Positions 9,528-18,559 are shown, counted from the stretch's first letter. The stretch: DNA of 64,000 nt from UBA5072 sp963822145 (GCA_963822145.1 CAWGGG010000004.1:1789092-1853091); one strand, 5' to 3'. Notes: generated by a model not told the origin, from the letters alone. A program made the numbers and translations.

Positions 9528-9800
9528 AGGCTACTTTTTGGTTTGTCGTAATAGCACAGGTGCAGGATGTGTCAGCAGCCTGCATCATGGAATAATGAAT
9601 TATAAAAATAACAAGATATTCTAAAATCTTTGTTTAATGGGTATCCAGATTTTCTCTTCTGAAAACGATTTTTCATCTGAATGACGTTTAGCTAATGCAT
9701 ATCTGACAAGTGGTACTCTTCATGGTTTGTGTTGATTCGAAATTTTCCTCGCAATATGGAAATGTATGCTTTTAAAGTTATGTTTCGATCTGGCATTTTC
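9528..9800. other. Intergenic stretch without recognised gene
   Basis: No credible coding frame or repeat was seen on either strand. The base composition turns more AT-rich here and stays so to the right edge, so this interval is the approximate boundary between the core-like left part and the accessory region. Confidence 0.4.
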
Positions 9801-10115
9801 TTATTCAGGGATATTGGGTACCTCTATTTCAAGATCTCCTGTGCTTTTCAGAAAAGTAATATTTAATAGAAGAAGGCAATCTGCACTTGAATCAGAAGAA
9901 CTTGCGTCCGGGCTAACAAATGAAATGATTTTTTTCAGACTTTTATGTAGATCCATTAACCTGTTTTCTTCCACCTCAAGCAATAGATTCAGGGAGATAT
10001 CTGAAAACCTCTGAAAATTTATGATTGCAGCATATCTGCTGACCGTGCTGGTTATTTCGCTGATTGCCTTTATTCTCTCATCGCTGCTGATTCCTGACCA
10101 ATAGTACCGGTTCAT
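9801..10115 (-). CDS. Hypothetical protein, 104 aa
   Basis: A 104-aa cytoplasmic protein with no recognised domain. It has amphipathic helical segments (DERIKAISEITSTVSRY, ENRLMDLHKSLKKIISFV) and a final beta-like segment LLLLNITFLKSTGDLEIEVPNIPE. Composition looks like a real soluble protein, but a 249-nt opposite-strand frame exists in the same place, so the reading is not certain. It ends 273 nt from the VOC gene and starts 28 nt from the beta-lactamase stop; the two could be co-transcribed. Confidence 0.5.
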   Translation of the reverse strand: MNRYYWSGISSDERIKAISEITSTVSRYAAIINFQRFSDISLNLLLEVEENRLMDLHKSLKKIISFVSPDASSSDSSADCLLLLNITFLKSTGDLEIEVPNIPE

Positions 10116-10143
10116 TTATGATGGGGTAATTCCGACCATTTTT

Positions 10144-10935
10144 TTATTCAATTAATTTCAACTCCAATAAAATATCTTTAACGATGTTGTAACGCGCCTG
10201 GCTCAATTTATTGAAATCATCTGTCTTAAAATTCATGGCATAAAAATACAGTCTATTCTCTTTCTCAACATATCCAACCAACCACATAATATAATCCGAA
10301 TCTGTCAGCAACCCGCCTCCGGTTTTACCGCTTAAAATATAAGAATTTGTCCGTTCAAGTATGATCAAATCCTTAACAACATCAATGGACCGGTTTGAAA
10401 CTGGCAAGTTGTAGTTGTAAAACTTTCTTAGGAAATCAATCTGCTGATTGGCGCTTATCCGGAACAATCCGGCTAACCAGAAACGTGATGGTGGACCGGT
10501 AAGGTTTTCATTACCATAATCAAATGATCTTATATAATCATAATATTTATCAATACCTATTTGCTCAGCCAGATCCGTGTAAACCCAAACACATGAATAT
10601 TTTAAAGCCGTTTTTAAGGTCTGGTCTTGATTCCATGACTTATTTGGCCATTCATGCCCATCCCATTTTATGATCTGGCTGGTATCTTTGATCACACCTT
10701 CTTCCAGTGCTATCAATGAATTGGGAATTTTGAAAGTTGAAGCCGGAATATATCCCGAATCGCATAGAGCTGGATTGTATCTCAAAAATTCATTATCTGC
10801 CTGGTTGAACAAAACAAAACAACCATCAACTCCATATTGGTCAAATTGTGCTTTAAAATCCTTCTCAATCGTTGCCTGGGCGAATCCAGATTGAGAAATC
10901 CACAGAGCTATTAAAATGAGTAATATGCCTCTCAT
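10144..10935 (-). CDS. Class D (OXA-type) beta-lactamase
   Basis: A 263-aa exported serine beta-lactamase. The signal peptide is MRGILLILIALWISQSGFAQ. All class D motifs are present: the active-site STFK (Ser66 to Lys69, the lysine expected to be carbamylated), SCV at 114-116 (the S-x-V motif), YGN at 140-142, WL at 153-154, and KTGGG at 204-208. It hydrolyses beta-lactams in the periplasm; the spectrum cannot be read from sequence. The BlaR-type sensor domain is related, but here there is no membrane domain, so it is an enzyme. It sits left of the recognisable attC array and I saw no attC site at either side. Confidence 0.92.
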   Translation of the reverse strand: MRGILLILIALWISQSGFAQATIEKDFKAQFDQYGVDGCFVLFNQADNEFLRYNPALCDSGYIPASTFKIPNSLIALEEGVIKDTSQIIKWDGHEWPNKSWNQDQTLKTALKYSCVWVYTDLAEQIGIDKYYDYIRSFDYGNENLTGPPSRFWLAGLFRISANQQIDFLRKFYNYNLPVSNRSIDVVKDLIILERTNSYILSGKTGGGLLTDSDYIMWLVGYVEKENRLYFYAMNFKTDDFNKLSQARYNIVKDILLELKLIE

Positions 10936-11017
10936 GTGATATAGCTATTTGTATAGGTAGTCCTTACACAGTATTATTTACACATGAAGACTAAAATTTT
11001 TTCGGATCCATTATGCA

Positions 11018-11767
11018 TCACTGGTTTAATTTCTTTATTCTATACCAGTATCTATAGGCTTCCTTAAATCCTACTTTATTATATAATTTATTAGCAGCTT
11101 TATTATCAGTTAATACTTGCAGGTAGGCAACTTCTGCTCCATTATTTTTACCCCACATCAATAGGTTATCCATCATTGATTTGCCAAATCCCTTATTTCT
11201 GTATTGTTTATCAATCACTATATCAAATAATCCCACAAATTTATCATCGATCACTCCTAATCCGCAACCAACCGGATATCCATCCAGATTATAAGTCAGC
11301 AAGCACTTGGGCAGAATAATCTGATCAATGATTTTTTTTAAGACGGGTTTATGAATCAAATCTGTTTCATTCATTTGAACATAATTATCAATCCAATCAC
11401 CTTCTGTGTATTCTATTATATGAGCGTTACTATCCTTATCGACGGTGAATTTATCTATATTCATTAATTGAACGGATATATCAAATTCATGATGATATCC
11501 CTTTGCATCAAGAATTTCGTCCAAATCACAAGGCTGAGCAATTTCTGTAATCTTAAAACATGCCGGTAAATTCTTAAGTTGATAAAGATTCTCACAGTAA
11601 CTGATCTTTTCACAGACATCAATTTTTGAATCATAAACCGGATAAACAGAATTCGATCTCTTTGTTAATCCTTCAGCAAAACGAAGCACCCAACCATCGT
11701 AATGAATTGTCTGCAGAGAGGGCCAGGAATTCATGGATACTTCCTCTATCTGTCTTATCAGATTCAT
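11018..11767 (-). CDS. GNAT-family N-acetyltransferase
   Basis: A 249-aa protein from the ATG at 11767; a longer frame to 11866 exists but would overlap the neighbouring gene, and MNLIRQIEEVSMNSWPSLQ matches the usual beginning of this subfamily (helix, then YDGWVLRFAEGLTKRSNSV). The C-terminal half holds the acetyl-CoA fold: VGLFDIVIDKQYRNKGFGKS with the R/Q-x-x-G-x-G/A loop, and NNGAEVAYLQVLTDNKAANKLYNKVGF. The substrate is unknown. It lies 23 nt from the membrane-protein gene on its right. Confidence 0.85.
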   Translation of the reverse strand: MNLIRQIEEVSMNSWPSLQTIHYDGWVLRFAEGLTKRSNSVYPVYDSKIDVCEKISYCENLYQLKNLPACFKITEIAQPCDLDEILDAKGYHHEFDISVQLMNIDKFTVDKDSNAHIIEYTEGDWIDNYVQMNETDLIHKPVLKKIIDQIILPKCLLTYNLDGYPVGCGLGVIDDKFVGLFDIVIDKQYRNKGFGKSMMDNLLMWGKNNGAEVAYLQVLTDNKAANKLYNKVGFKEAYRYWYRIKKLNQ

Positions 11768-11790
11768 AACAGGTTTTCGTGCATTATACC

Positions 11791-12324
11791 TTATTTTGCT
11801 GCTAGTAAGCCCATGGTGCATAAGAAAATAATAATAATCACTAATGCAACAGATATTATATTCCATGCCTTTTTAGGCTTTACATACCAATAATTTAAAG
11901 AAAGTGAGAATAATAAAGTCTGAGGTATGACTTCAATATATCCCCTTATTTGATCGACCATAGGTATTTTGGTATAAATCATTCCCTCAATTGAACCAGG
12001 AGCTGGACCCGTAGTCGATAAAACAGATAACCCCACGATTAACCCCCACAACTTTAACCATCCATATTCCTTAAAAAGAAAACTATCCTTTATAACCCAT
12101 AGAACTACAGAAAATATCAATCCGCGAATCACCTGCAATATCGGACCAGCTGCGACCCATGGCGAATCGACTGATCGCATAAGATAAGACAATGGAGGAT
12201 TTTCAAAAGCTACTTTATAGTCAAGAAGAATTGATGCAATCAATCCCATTACAAAATAGGAGATCATGTGAGTTGATGTTACCCTCCAGAAAAAAATACC
12301 GAATTTCAATCTGTCCTTCTGCAT
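11791..12324 (-). CDS. Multipass membrane protein, paralogue of the 36.3-36.9 kb gene
   Basis: A 177-aa membrane protein with about five hydrophobic segments. The ATG at 12324 (MQKDRLKFGIFFWRV) is chosen because it aligns with the start of a close paralogue at 36328-36861; the two share long identical blocks such as FENPPxSYLMRS, KEYGWLKLWGLIVGLS and GPAPGSIEGMIYTKIP over the whole length. Function unknown. The paralogue lies in the cassette array beside a truncated attC, whereas this copy has no recognisable attC, so one probably derived from the other by duplication or cassette capture. Confidence 0.75.
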   Translation of the reverse strand: MQKDRLKFGIFFWRVTSTHMISYFVMGLIASILLDYKVAFENPPLSYLMRSVDSPWVAAGPILQVIRGLIFSVVLWVIKDSFLFKEYGWLKLWGLIVGLSVLSTTGPAPGSIEGMIYTKIPMVDQIRGYIEVIPQTLLFSLSLNYWYVKPKKAWNIISVALVIIIIFLCTMGLLAAK

Positions 12325-12441
12325 AAGAAAGTGTTTTGTTTTAGTTAATAAAGTTATTTTGCCTGACACACATCTTCCTTTTATCAGGCCACTTGTAATA
12401 AAGGAGTGCTATTTTTTATAGGTATAACAACCTTTACCAGA

Positions 12442-12636
12442 TCACTTATTATCTGTTTCTTTCATCATTTGGATCATTCGTGTTAATGCCACCCCTAGCG
12501 ACATTCCAAGAGCAATAATTATCCAGAAACCAGCATCATTTGGTTTAGTCTCAATCCTTGAAAAGAATACCAAGTAGATGCCAAAGGTTGTTAATACCGG
12601 TATTAAAACAAACAGGATACCTTTTTTCTTTTTCAT
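12442..12636 (-). CDS. Small two-helix membrane protein, 64 aa
   Basis: A 64-aa protein with two transmembrane segments (GILFVLIPVLTTFGIYLVFF and GFWIIIALGMSLGVALTRM) flanked by Lys-rich ends. No family recognised. It lies 117 nt upstream of the start of the larger membrane-protein gene and 41 nt downstream of the TfoX-like gene, all on the minus strand. The clean ATG and membrane topology support a real gene. Confidence 0.6.
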   Translation of the reverse strand: MKKKKGILFVLIPVLTTFGIYLVFFSRIETKPNDAGFWIIIALGMSLGVALTRMIQMMKETDNK

Positions 12637-12677
12637 ATTGTTAAGTTTTATTTGAATTTTCTCCAGTTATTTTTTAT

Positions 12678-13028
12678 TTATGATCTTTTTTGCTTTTTCT
12701 TTGATGCTTTTGCTTTTGAGTTAAAACCTATTGCCAGATCAATCCAATAGTCAAAGTCTTTTTTTGATCTCATTCCCGCCTCTTCAATCATAATATATCC
12801 TCTCATGGGCCGCTTGGTAAAGTCCATTGTACGGCAACCGTTCTTCTCTACTTCAATATCATGAAGCGCTGGATCAATGCGGCACATCAACTCATCCTTA
12901 ATAATTCCCAAACACATTTTTTCGTTATACATAAAAACCAGCCCTCCCATCATTTCTTTTTCATTTATGTTAGGCAGTTCCGAAATTCGTTCCCGGACCC
13001 TGGCAGCCAATTGTTCGTTGTAAGCCAT
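12678..13028 (-). CDS. TfoX/Sxy N-terminal-domain protein
   Basis: A 116-aa protein with the TfoX N-terminal-domain pattern: an opening helix (NEQLAARVRERISEL), then KEMMGGLVFMYNEKMCLGIIKDELMCRI, and MDFTKRPMRGYIMIEE before a final helix. It ends in a lysine-rich tail (KAKASKKKQKRS). In gammaproteobacteria the full TfoX protein activates competence genes, but stand-alone N-terminal domains are widespread and of unknown role. To its right, a degenerate attC-like site starts 47 nt from its start codon, so it may be the last, no longer mobile, cassette gene. Confidence 0.8.
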   Translation of the reverse strand: MAYNEQLAARVRERISELPNINEKEMMGGLVFMYNEKMCLGIIKDELMCRIDPALHDIEVEKNGCRTMDFTKRPMRGYIMIEEAGMRSKKDFDYWIDLAIGFNSKAKASKKKQKRS

Positions 13029-13074
13029 AATTTTAAGTATATGAAGAATTATGTATCCGCTTTTTGTGCAGTGC

Positions 13075-13202
13075 AGCTAATGATAGCATATATGATCTGC
13101 TGCCTAGGTAAAACACCCAATTATCCATGCAACCACAAGATAGGAAGAATAGTCGATATCCGCAACTTACTGCCCAGTAATTAATTGTGTAAGCTGTTAG
13201 CG
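13075..13202 (-). repeat. Degenerate attC site, backbone type (128 nt)
   Basis: Left core AGCTAAT, right core GTTAGCG. The right arm (CCCAGTAATTAATTGTGTAA before GCTGTTAG) aligns with the GCCAGCAATGGCTTATACAC arm of intact sites. The length equals the plain backbone, but the inner arms have decayed. Confidence 0.5.
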
Positions 13203-13249
13203 TTTTGCCTTTTGGGCACGGATCAAGATGGTTTTATAATTAGTAATTT

Positions 13250-13615
13250 TTAATAGAATTCTCCAAAATGCCAGAGTATACCAGAGGGGTCATGCATGAA
13301 ACATTCTTTACCCCAGTTATATTCTTTAATAGAAGTCAATTTTACATTTTTATACTTTTGATGCAGTGCCAGGTTTTGCAGTTCATTCCAGTATCTCCCA
13401 ACATCATCAACTTCAAGAAATATCATTGAATTATCAATCCAGTCCTTAACATAAGCATCCTGCAAGTAGAACCCCAGCTTATTTGTAACTTTGAAATATG
13501 ACATATTCTTTGATATTACCGATTCTTCAAACCCTAACTCTTTATAAAACAGCCTGGATTCCTCGAAATTAATGGCTCCTATAAAAGCCCTGATCGATTT
13601 CGCAATATGTTTCAT
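13250..13615 (-). CDS. VOC-family protein
   Basis: A 121-aa protein with the VOC pattern: AFIGAINFEESRLFYKELGFEE, then strands SYFKVTNKLGFYLQD and a C-terminal CFMHDPSGILWHFGEF. The classical metal-binding His at the start is absent (AFIG instead of an initial His), so it may be a ligand-binding rather than a glyoxalase-type protein. It forms a cassette between degenerate attC sites: GTTAGCGTT on its left and TGCGTTAAA on its right are roughly complementary. Confidence 0.75.
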   Translation of the reverse strand: MKHIAKSIRAFIGAINFEESRLFYKELGFEESVISKNMSYFKVTNKLGFYLQDAYVKDWIDNSMIFLEVDDVGRYWNELQNLALHQKYKNVKLTSIKEYNWGKECFMHDPSGILWHFGEFY

Positions 13616-13636
13616 GTTTTATAATTACTGGTGATG

Positions 13637-13760
13637 CGTTAAAAATAAATAAATCTCATATTGGGAGTTGAAAGATTATTTAAAATGCATTTCATACATC
13701 GTTTAAAGTGAATATATCCAGAACCTAAGTCCGGGTAATTGATTAAACATGCTGTTAGCG
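13637..13760 (-). repeat. Degenerate attC site (124 nt)
   Basis: Left core CGTTAAA, right core GTTAGCG. The right arm CCGGGTAATTGATTAAACAT aligns with the right arm of intact sites; the left arm is AT-rich and decayed. Confidence 0.45.
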
Positions 13761-13775
13761 GCTGTCATTGATTTG

Positions 13776-14432
13776 CTAATAGTAAAGAGCATTTTTCATA
13801 AATAATTCCAGTTTCTTCTCATCCAGTTTTCCATTTGTTCTGACTCCGTTGCACAAATCCAGACCGAAAGGCTCAACTTCAGCTATCGCTTGTCTAACGT
13901 TTTCAGCATTGAGTCCGCCGGCCAAGAATATGGGAATATTTACACAATTTCTAATTTTTCTGCTCAACTTCCAATTGTGAGTCCGTCCTGTACCACCCAG
14001 TTCCTTTATTCTCAAATTCGGATTACCACTGTCCAGAAGAATGGCATCAACTTGTTCTGAGATCTTCATGGCCTCATCAACAGATTTATTGTCCATTACA
14101 TGGATTACCTGAACCAGTTTTACTGAAGGTATTGATTCACGGATAACACCAAACGCATTGATTGAAATTGAATCAACTATTTGTATTGTGTTTGTCTGCG
14201 TCATCTGGTGATGAGCTATTATTTTCTGAGCTGCAGTTTCACTTGTAAGTAAGAATGTTCCAATTGGGGGCGGAATAATCTTAACAATTCTACGAATCAA
14301 ATCATCTGAGATAATTCCAGGGCCGCTTGGCATATGTCCAACAAGTCCCAAAGCAGATGCTCCGTATTGAACTGCCATATTTGCCTCTTCTTCACTACTT
14401 ATGCAGCAAATTTTTATTCTTGGTTTTAACAT
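13776..14432 (-). CDS. Phosphoribosylanthranilate isomerase (TrpF)-like TIM-barrel protein
   Basis: A 218-aa protein whose order of motifs is that of TrpF: KICCISSEEEANMAV (TrpF usually KICG-T-xxEDA), GASALGLVG, LLDSG, GGTGRTHNW, FLAGGLNAENVRQAI and GLDLCNGVRTNGKLD. TrpF isomerises phosphoribosylanthranilate in tryptophan biosynthesis. No other trp gene is near, and the first motif carries CIS instead of GIT, so it may be a diverged relative with another substrate. In a cassette with degenerate ends: GTTAGCGGCT at left and AGTCGGTAGT at right. Confidence 0.75.
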   Translation of the reverse strand: MLKPRIKICCISSEEEANMAVQYGASALGLVGHMPSGPGIISDDLIRRIVKIIPPPIGTFLLTSETAAQKIIAHHQMTQTNTIQIVDSISINAFGVIRESIPSVKLVQVIHVMDNKSVDEAMKISEQVDAILLDSGNPNLRIKELGGTGRTHNWKLSRKIRNCVNIPIFLAGGLNAENVRQAIAEVEPFGLDLCNGVRTNGKLDEKKLELFMKNALYY

Positions 14433-14485
14433 ATCTCATTTATGTGTTCTTATATACAGTACTGTTGTCCATTTACTTTAATAGT

Positions 14486-14707
14486 CGGTAGTATCCGCGT
14501 GTATAGCCTGTTTCCCCCAGTCGGGATGCCGCGCGGTCAAAACGCCTACCAATCTGGGTGCATCAAAGTGGTCCAAAGAACAGACCTAGGCAAAAGACCG
14601 AAGGGAGATCACAGCTCGCCTCGGTTCATCGGGGCAGCGAAGCGGAGTAAACCCTCGGCCAGCCACCTGCAGGCCGGCATGCAGGTAGCTTATACAGGCT
14701 GTTAGCA
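14486..14707 (-). repeat. attC site, A- and C-type modules, partly degenerate (222 nt)
   Basis: Left core CGGTAGT followed by CCGCGTGTATAGCC; right core GTTAGCA preceded by GCTTATACAG. It contains a decayed A hairpin and a C-like module ending AGCGAAGCGGAGTAAACC. The extra GC-rich CAGGCCGGCATGCAGG in the right arm is unusual. Confidence 0.65.
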
Positions 14708-14712
14708 GCTGT

Positions 14713-15120
14713 TTATTGAACTTTTATGAAAATAAAAAAAACAAATATAAAAAATACAATTCGAGCTGCCTTACCCATTATTTCCACTCCGCTTGATTTT
14801 AAGTAGTTATGTAATGTAGAATGTAGTGGAGGAACTGCAAAATAAATGATAATAACCGCAAGAATTGTAGTGGAAACCGTAATCAGAACATGTACCCAGG
14901 TAATACGCTTAGAAAAAAGAAACCTGTCTGTCAATAAATAAAGTATCCAAAAGGCCATTAGAAACAAAGGAATTGCCCATACAAAAACAGCTAATGGAAC
15001 ACTGAAAATACTTTTATCCTGAAAAGTAGAGCGTGCATTTGTCAGGAAAACAAGTGCCAAGGATAAAGCAATTGCCTCAAACAGCAGCAGTCCATAAGGT
15101 CTTTCATTGATTTTGAGCAT
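14713..15120 (-). CDS. Multipass membrane protein, unknown
   Basis: A 135-aa protein with four hydrophobic segments (LLLFEAIALSLALVFL, LAVFVWAIPLFLMAFWILYL, HVLITVSTTILAVIIIYFAV, AARIVFFIFVFFIFI). No family recognised. Its stop codon is only 5 nt from the right core of the attC on its left, as for cassette genes. The matching right cassette end is not obvious nearby; see the finding on a possible 4-kb cassette. Confidence 0.65.
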   Translation of the reverse strand: MLKINERPYGLLLFEAIALSLALVFLTNARSTFQDKSIFSVPLAVFVWAIPLFLMAFWILYLLTDRFLFSKRITWVHVLITVSTTILAVIIIYFAVPPLHSTLHNYLKSSGVEIMGKAARIVFFIFVFFIFIKVQ

Positions 15121-15179
15121 ATGTAATTATAATTTTTGAGTTTGCATATATTTTCCCTGAATCATTGTTGATCAATAAC

Positions 15180-15698
15180 TTATTTACTTAATTTTTGTAG
15201 TGAGTCATATCTGTTTTTCAAAGCAACAGATAAATCAGTTTTTGTATAGGTTATTTCTTTAGAATCCTGGCAGTAAGATAAAGCATTAGATCCCATCCAT
15301 TGTTCATATGGATCTGTTTTAATGGTTGCAAAATGAATCCATTCTTCTTTGTTTTGGTTATCCTGATTAAGAAATTGTCCACAAATAATATATGTTTTTT
15401 CCTCATTAGGCTTTGTTAAATATTTAAATTGAACATTACGAAAACCTAAAGGAACTGGAGGTTGATGGTCATGAAAATCTTCGGCAGCCACATCAAGTAA
15501 GAAATGAACTATAGAATCTTGTGCAGCATTTTGCGTTTCAGATTGACCAATGCTGTCATGGCTGCTCTGCGATGATTGAATGCTATTCTTTGATCCCAAG
15601 TTACAGGATGTCAGGAATACTGCAAAAAACAGAATAGAAATAGACAATAGAATTTTCTGCAGGTCGAATGTTTGTCTCAATTTCGATTTTTTTTTCAT
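15180..15698 (-). CDS. Lipoprotein, unknown
   Basis: A 172-aa protein with a basic N-terminus, a hydrophobic core and a lipobox (FFAVFLTSC), so it is probably a membrane-anchored lipoprotein. The mature start is a Ser/Gln-rich linker (NSIQSSQSSHDSIGQSETQ), followed by a compact domain with HFLLDVAAEDFHDHQPPVP and KTYIICGQFLNQDNQNKEEW. No family recognised. It is 60 nt right of the small membrane gene and is convergent with nothing; same strand as katG. Confidence 0.65.
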   Translation of the reverse strand: MKKKSKLRQTFDLQKILLSISILFFAVFLTSCNLGSKNSIQSSQSSHDSIGQSETQNAAQDSIVHFLLDVAAEDFHDHQPPVPLGFRNVQFKYLTKPNEEKTYIICGQFLNQDNQNKEEWIHFATIKTDPYEQWMGSNALSYCQDSKEITYTKTDLSVALKNRYDSLQKLSK

Positions 15699-15802
15699 TA
15701 AACTTGATTATTAATTTTGCCTACTCTCTTCAGTTTTCGGCTTCCCTGTTTTTATTCTGCCAATCTCTTAAAGGCTCATGAAACTCTGTTTGTGCAGGAT
15801 GC

Positions 15803-15836
15803 ATAATGGGCGGTCTGTATCCAGACCACCCATTAT
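15803..15836 (-). terminator. Terminator-like hairpin downstream of katG
   Basis: Two 15-nt arms, ATAATGGGCGGTCTG and CAGACCACCCATTAT, pair around a 4-nt loop with a single mismatch that becomes a G-U pair in the leftward transcript. It lies 50 nt after the katG stop. There is no clear U-tract, so termination strength is uncertain. Confidence 0.6.
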
Positions 15837-15885
15837 AATATCTCTGTCGATTTTCAACTTGGTAAATTTCGGATTATTGAAATAA

Positions 15886-18093
15886 TCAAGCCACATCAAA
15901 GCGATCAAGGTTCATTACTTTACTCCATGCTGAAACAAAATCCTTAACAAATTTATCCTGAGCATCTGAACTACCGTACACTTCGGCAACGGCTCTTAGT
16001 TCTGAGTTTGAACCAAAGATAAGATCCACCCGGGTTCCTGTCCATTTTAATGCGTTTGTTTTGCGATCACGTCCATCAAACGTCTCTCTGGTCTCAGATG
16101 TTGGCATCCAGGCTGTACTCATATCGAGCAGGTTTACAAAGAAATCGTTGGTAAGAACTTCAGGACGCTTAGTGAAAACACCATGTTTAGATTTGTCAAA
16201 GTTTGTGTTCAATACACGCATACCGCCAATAAGCACTGTCATTTCAGGAGCAGTTAATGTCAGCAATTGTGCTTTGTCAATCAACAATTCTTCGGTTGAT
16301 ACTTTATATTTTGTTTTTAAATAATTTCGAAAGCCATCGGCAACAGGTTCCAATACACTGAAAGATTCAATGTCCGTTTGTTCCCGGGAAGCATCCATAC
16401 GCCCCGGAGTGAATGGAACGGTAATGCTGCTACCCGCATCTTTTGCCGCTTTTTCAATACCTGCACAGCCAGCAAGGACAATCAAATCGGCAAGTGAAAC
16501 TTTTTTTCGATTATTTGAAGCTGTATTGAATTCCTTTTGAATAGCTTCCAATTTTTCTAAAACCATTGCCAATTGAGGCGGATTGTTTACAAGCCAGTTT
16601 TTCTGTGGCTCAAGACGAATACGTGCGCCGTTGGCGCCACCACGTTTATCAGATCCACGGAAAGTAGAGGCCGAAGCCCAAGCGGTTGATACCAATTGAG
16701 AAACAGATAGTCCGGATTTTAATACTTTAGCTTTTAATGCTGCAATATCTTTCTCATCAATCAAAGTATGATTCACGGCGGGTATCGGATCCTGCCAGAT
16801 CAATTCTTCTGCAGGCACTTCAGCTCCCAGGTAACGTGCACGTGGTCCCATATCCCGGTGAGTCAACTTAAACCAAGCACGGGCAAAGGCATCGGCAAAT
16901 TCGAGAGGATGTTCATAAAAACGTCTCGAGATTTTTTCATAAGCAGGATCGAAACGTAAAGATAGATCGGTAGTAAGCATAGTTGGAGCATGCTTTTTAG
17001 AAGCATCGGATGCATCGGGAATAACATCACCCGCATTTTTTGCAACCCACTGGTGCGCACCGGCAGGACTCTTGGTTAATTCCCATTCGTATTTAAAGAG
17101 ATTTTCGAAGAAATAATAACTCCACTTGGCGGGAGTTTGTGTCCAAGTGACTTCCAATCCACTGGTAATTGTATCACCTCCTTTTCCTGAGCCAAATTTG
17201 TTTTTCCAGCCGAGGCCTTGTTCTTCAATGTCGGCAGCCTCAGGTTCAGGCCCCAAATTGGCAGCATCACCAGCTCCGTGAGCTTTACCAAAAGTGTGAC
17301 CTCCTGCGATAAGTGCAACGGTTTCTTCATCGTTCATGGCCATACGGGCAAAAGTATTTCGGATGTCATTAGCGGCGGCAAGAGGGTCAGGATTTCCGCT
17401 TGGGCCCTCAGGATTTACATAAATAAGTCCCATTTGAACAGCTGCAAGCGGATTATCTGCTTCGGTTCTTTCCAGCTTTCGCTCGTCATTTTCCAACCAC
17501 TTGGTTTCGGAACCCCAATAAACATCTTCTTCTGGTTCCCATACATCTTCGCGACCACCGGCAAATCCATAGGTTTTGAATCCCATCGATTCTAAGGCTA
17601 CATTACCTGTAAGAATCATAAGGTCAGCCCATGAAATCTTTTTACCATATTTTTGTTTAACTGGCCAAAGCAGTCTGCGTGCTTTATCAAGATTAACATT
17701 GTCTGGCCAGCTATTAAGCGGGGCAAAACGTTGTTGTCCGCCTCCTGCACCGCCGCGACCATCACCTGTTCTATATGTACCTGCACTATGCCATGCCATT
17801 CGAATGAAAAACGGGCCATAATGGCCGAAATCTGCCGGCCACCAATCTTGTGAATCAGTCATTAACTGATGAAGGTCCTTTTTAATAGCCTTCAAATCGA
17901 GACTTTTAAATTCTTCGGAATAGTTAAAATCTTTGCCCATAGGGTCAGATTTACAGGAATGTTGTCGCAGTATGTTCACTTTTAACTGATTTGGCCACCA
18001 GTTAATGTTTTTTGTTCCGCCAGTTCCGGCACTATGTTTGCTTACAGCACCCGTTACGGGACATTTGCTTATTTTTTCCGAATTATTTTCCAT
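15886..18093 (-). CDS. katG: Catalase-peroxidase KatG
   Basis: A 735-aa cytoplasmic haem enzyme that breaks down hydrogen peroxide by catalase and peroxidase reactions. Full length for the family, with both halves. The distal active site is Arg98, Trp101 and His102 in FFIRMAWHSAGTYR. Tyr225 (IYVNPEGPSGNPDP) and Met251 are spaced as in the Met-Tyr-Trp adduct needed for catalase activity. The proximal haem ligand is His266 in LIAGGHTFGKAHG. It starts 17 nt downstream of a PerR-type regulator on the same strand, so the pair forms a peroxide-response operon. A hairpin follows the stop. Confidence 0.97.
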   Translation of the reverse strand: MENNSEKISKCPVTGAVSKHSAGTGGTKNINWWPNQLKVNILRQHSCKSDPMGKDFNYSEEFKSLDLKAIKKDLHQLMTDSQDWWPADFGHYGPFFIRMAWHSAGTYRTGDGRGGAGGGQQRFAPLNSWPDNVNLDKARRLLWPVKQKYGKKISWADLMILTGNVALESMGFKTYGFAGGREDVWEPEEDVYWGSETKWLENDERKLERTEADNPLAAVQMGLIYVNPEGPSGNPDPLAAANDIRNTFARMAMNDEETVALIAGGHTFGKAHGAGDAANLGPEPEAADIEEQGLGWKNKFGSGKGGDTITSGLEVTWTQTPAKWSYYFFENLFKYEWELTKSPAGAHQWVAKNAGDVIPDASDASKKHAPTMLTTDLSLRFDPAYEKISRRFYEHPLEFADAFARAWFKLTHRDMGPRARYLGAEVPAEELIWQDPIPAVNHTLIDEKDIAALKAKVLKSGLSVSQLVSTAWASASTFRGSDKRGGANGARIRLEPQKNWLVNNPPQLAMVLEKLEAIQKEFNTASNNRKKVSLADLIVLAGCAGIEKAAKDAGSSITVPFTPGRMDASREQTDIESFSVLEPVADGFRNYLKTKYKVSTEELLIDKAQLLTLTAPEMTVLIGGMRVLNTNFDKSKHGVFTKRPEVLTNDFFVNLLDMSTAWMPTSETRETFDGRDRKTNALKWTGTRVDLIFGSNSELRAVAEVYGSSDAQDKFVKDFVSAWSKVMNLDRFDVA

Positions 18094-18110
18094 TATTAAT
18101 ATGTATTAGT

Positions 18111-18542
18111 TTACAAATGGTCATTTTTTCTGGTGAACTTCCCAATTATTTGAAGCTTAATATCTTCAATTTTAAAACCCGGTATCCCCTTATTCTCAAA
18201 ATACTTTTCAAGTATTTTGTTTAACTCTGCATCGTGGTAATCCTCAATCCTGTCAGATTCTGAACAATATAAATGATGGTGACTGTCCACTATAGCATCG
18301 TATCTCATAATATCTCTTTCCGTTTTTACTTTTTTTATCAATTCGTTCGAAACCAATGCATCAAGAACTTTGTATACAGTCGCTGTTGCAATATTTGGAT
18401 GGTTTTTCCTGATGTACTCAATGATATTATCGGCAGTAGGATGATTCTTGAGTTTAACAATAGACTCAAGAATGGCAATCCTTTGAGGCGTTACTTTAAG
18501 TCCTTTCTCTATCAGTTTGTTACTAAAATCTTCTGCTTTCAT
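18111..18542 (-). CDS. PerR-type peroxide-sensing repressor (Fur family)
   Basis: A 143-aa Fur-family regulator. The winged-helix part contains LKVTPQRIAILESI and IATATVYKVLDALV. The regulatory metal ligands align with Bacillus PerR at a constant offset of three: His34, Asp82, His88, His90 and Asp101, the last Asp being the PerR-type rather than Fur-type residue. The four structural-zinc cysteines of PerR are mostly absent: only Cys93 remains (YCSES) and the C-terminal pair is missing. It is directly upstream of katG and preceded by a palindromic operator, so it probably represses itself and katG until peroxide inactivates it. Confidence 0.88.
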   Translation of the reverse strand: MKAEDFSNKLIEKGLKVTPQRIAILESIVKLKNHPTADNIIEYIRKNHPNIATATVYKVLDALVSNELIKKVKTERDIMRYDAIVDSHHHLYCSESDRIEDYHDAELNKILEKYFENKGIPGFKIEDIKLQIIGKFTRKNDHL

Positions 18543-18559
18543 AGCTAATAATTTTCCAA

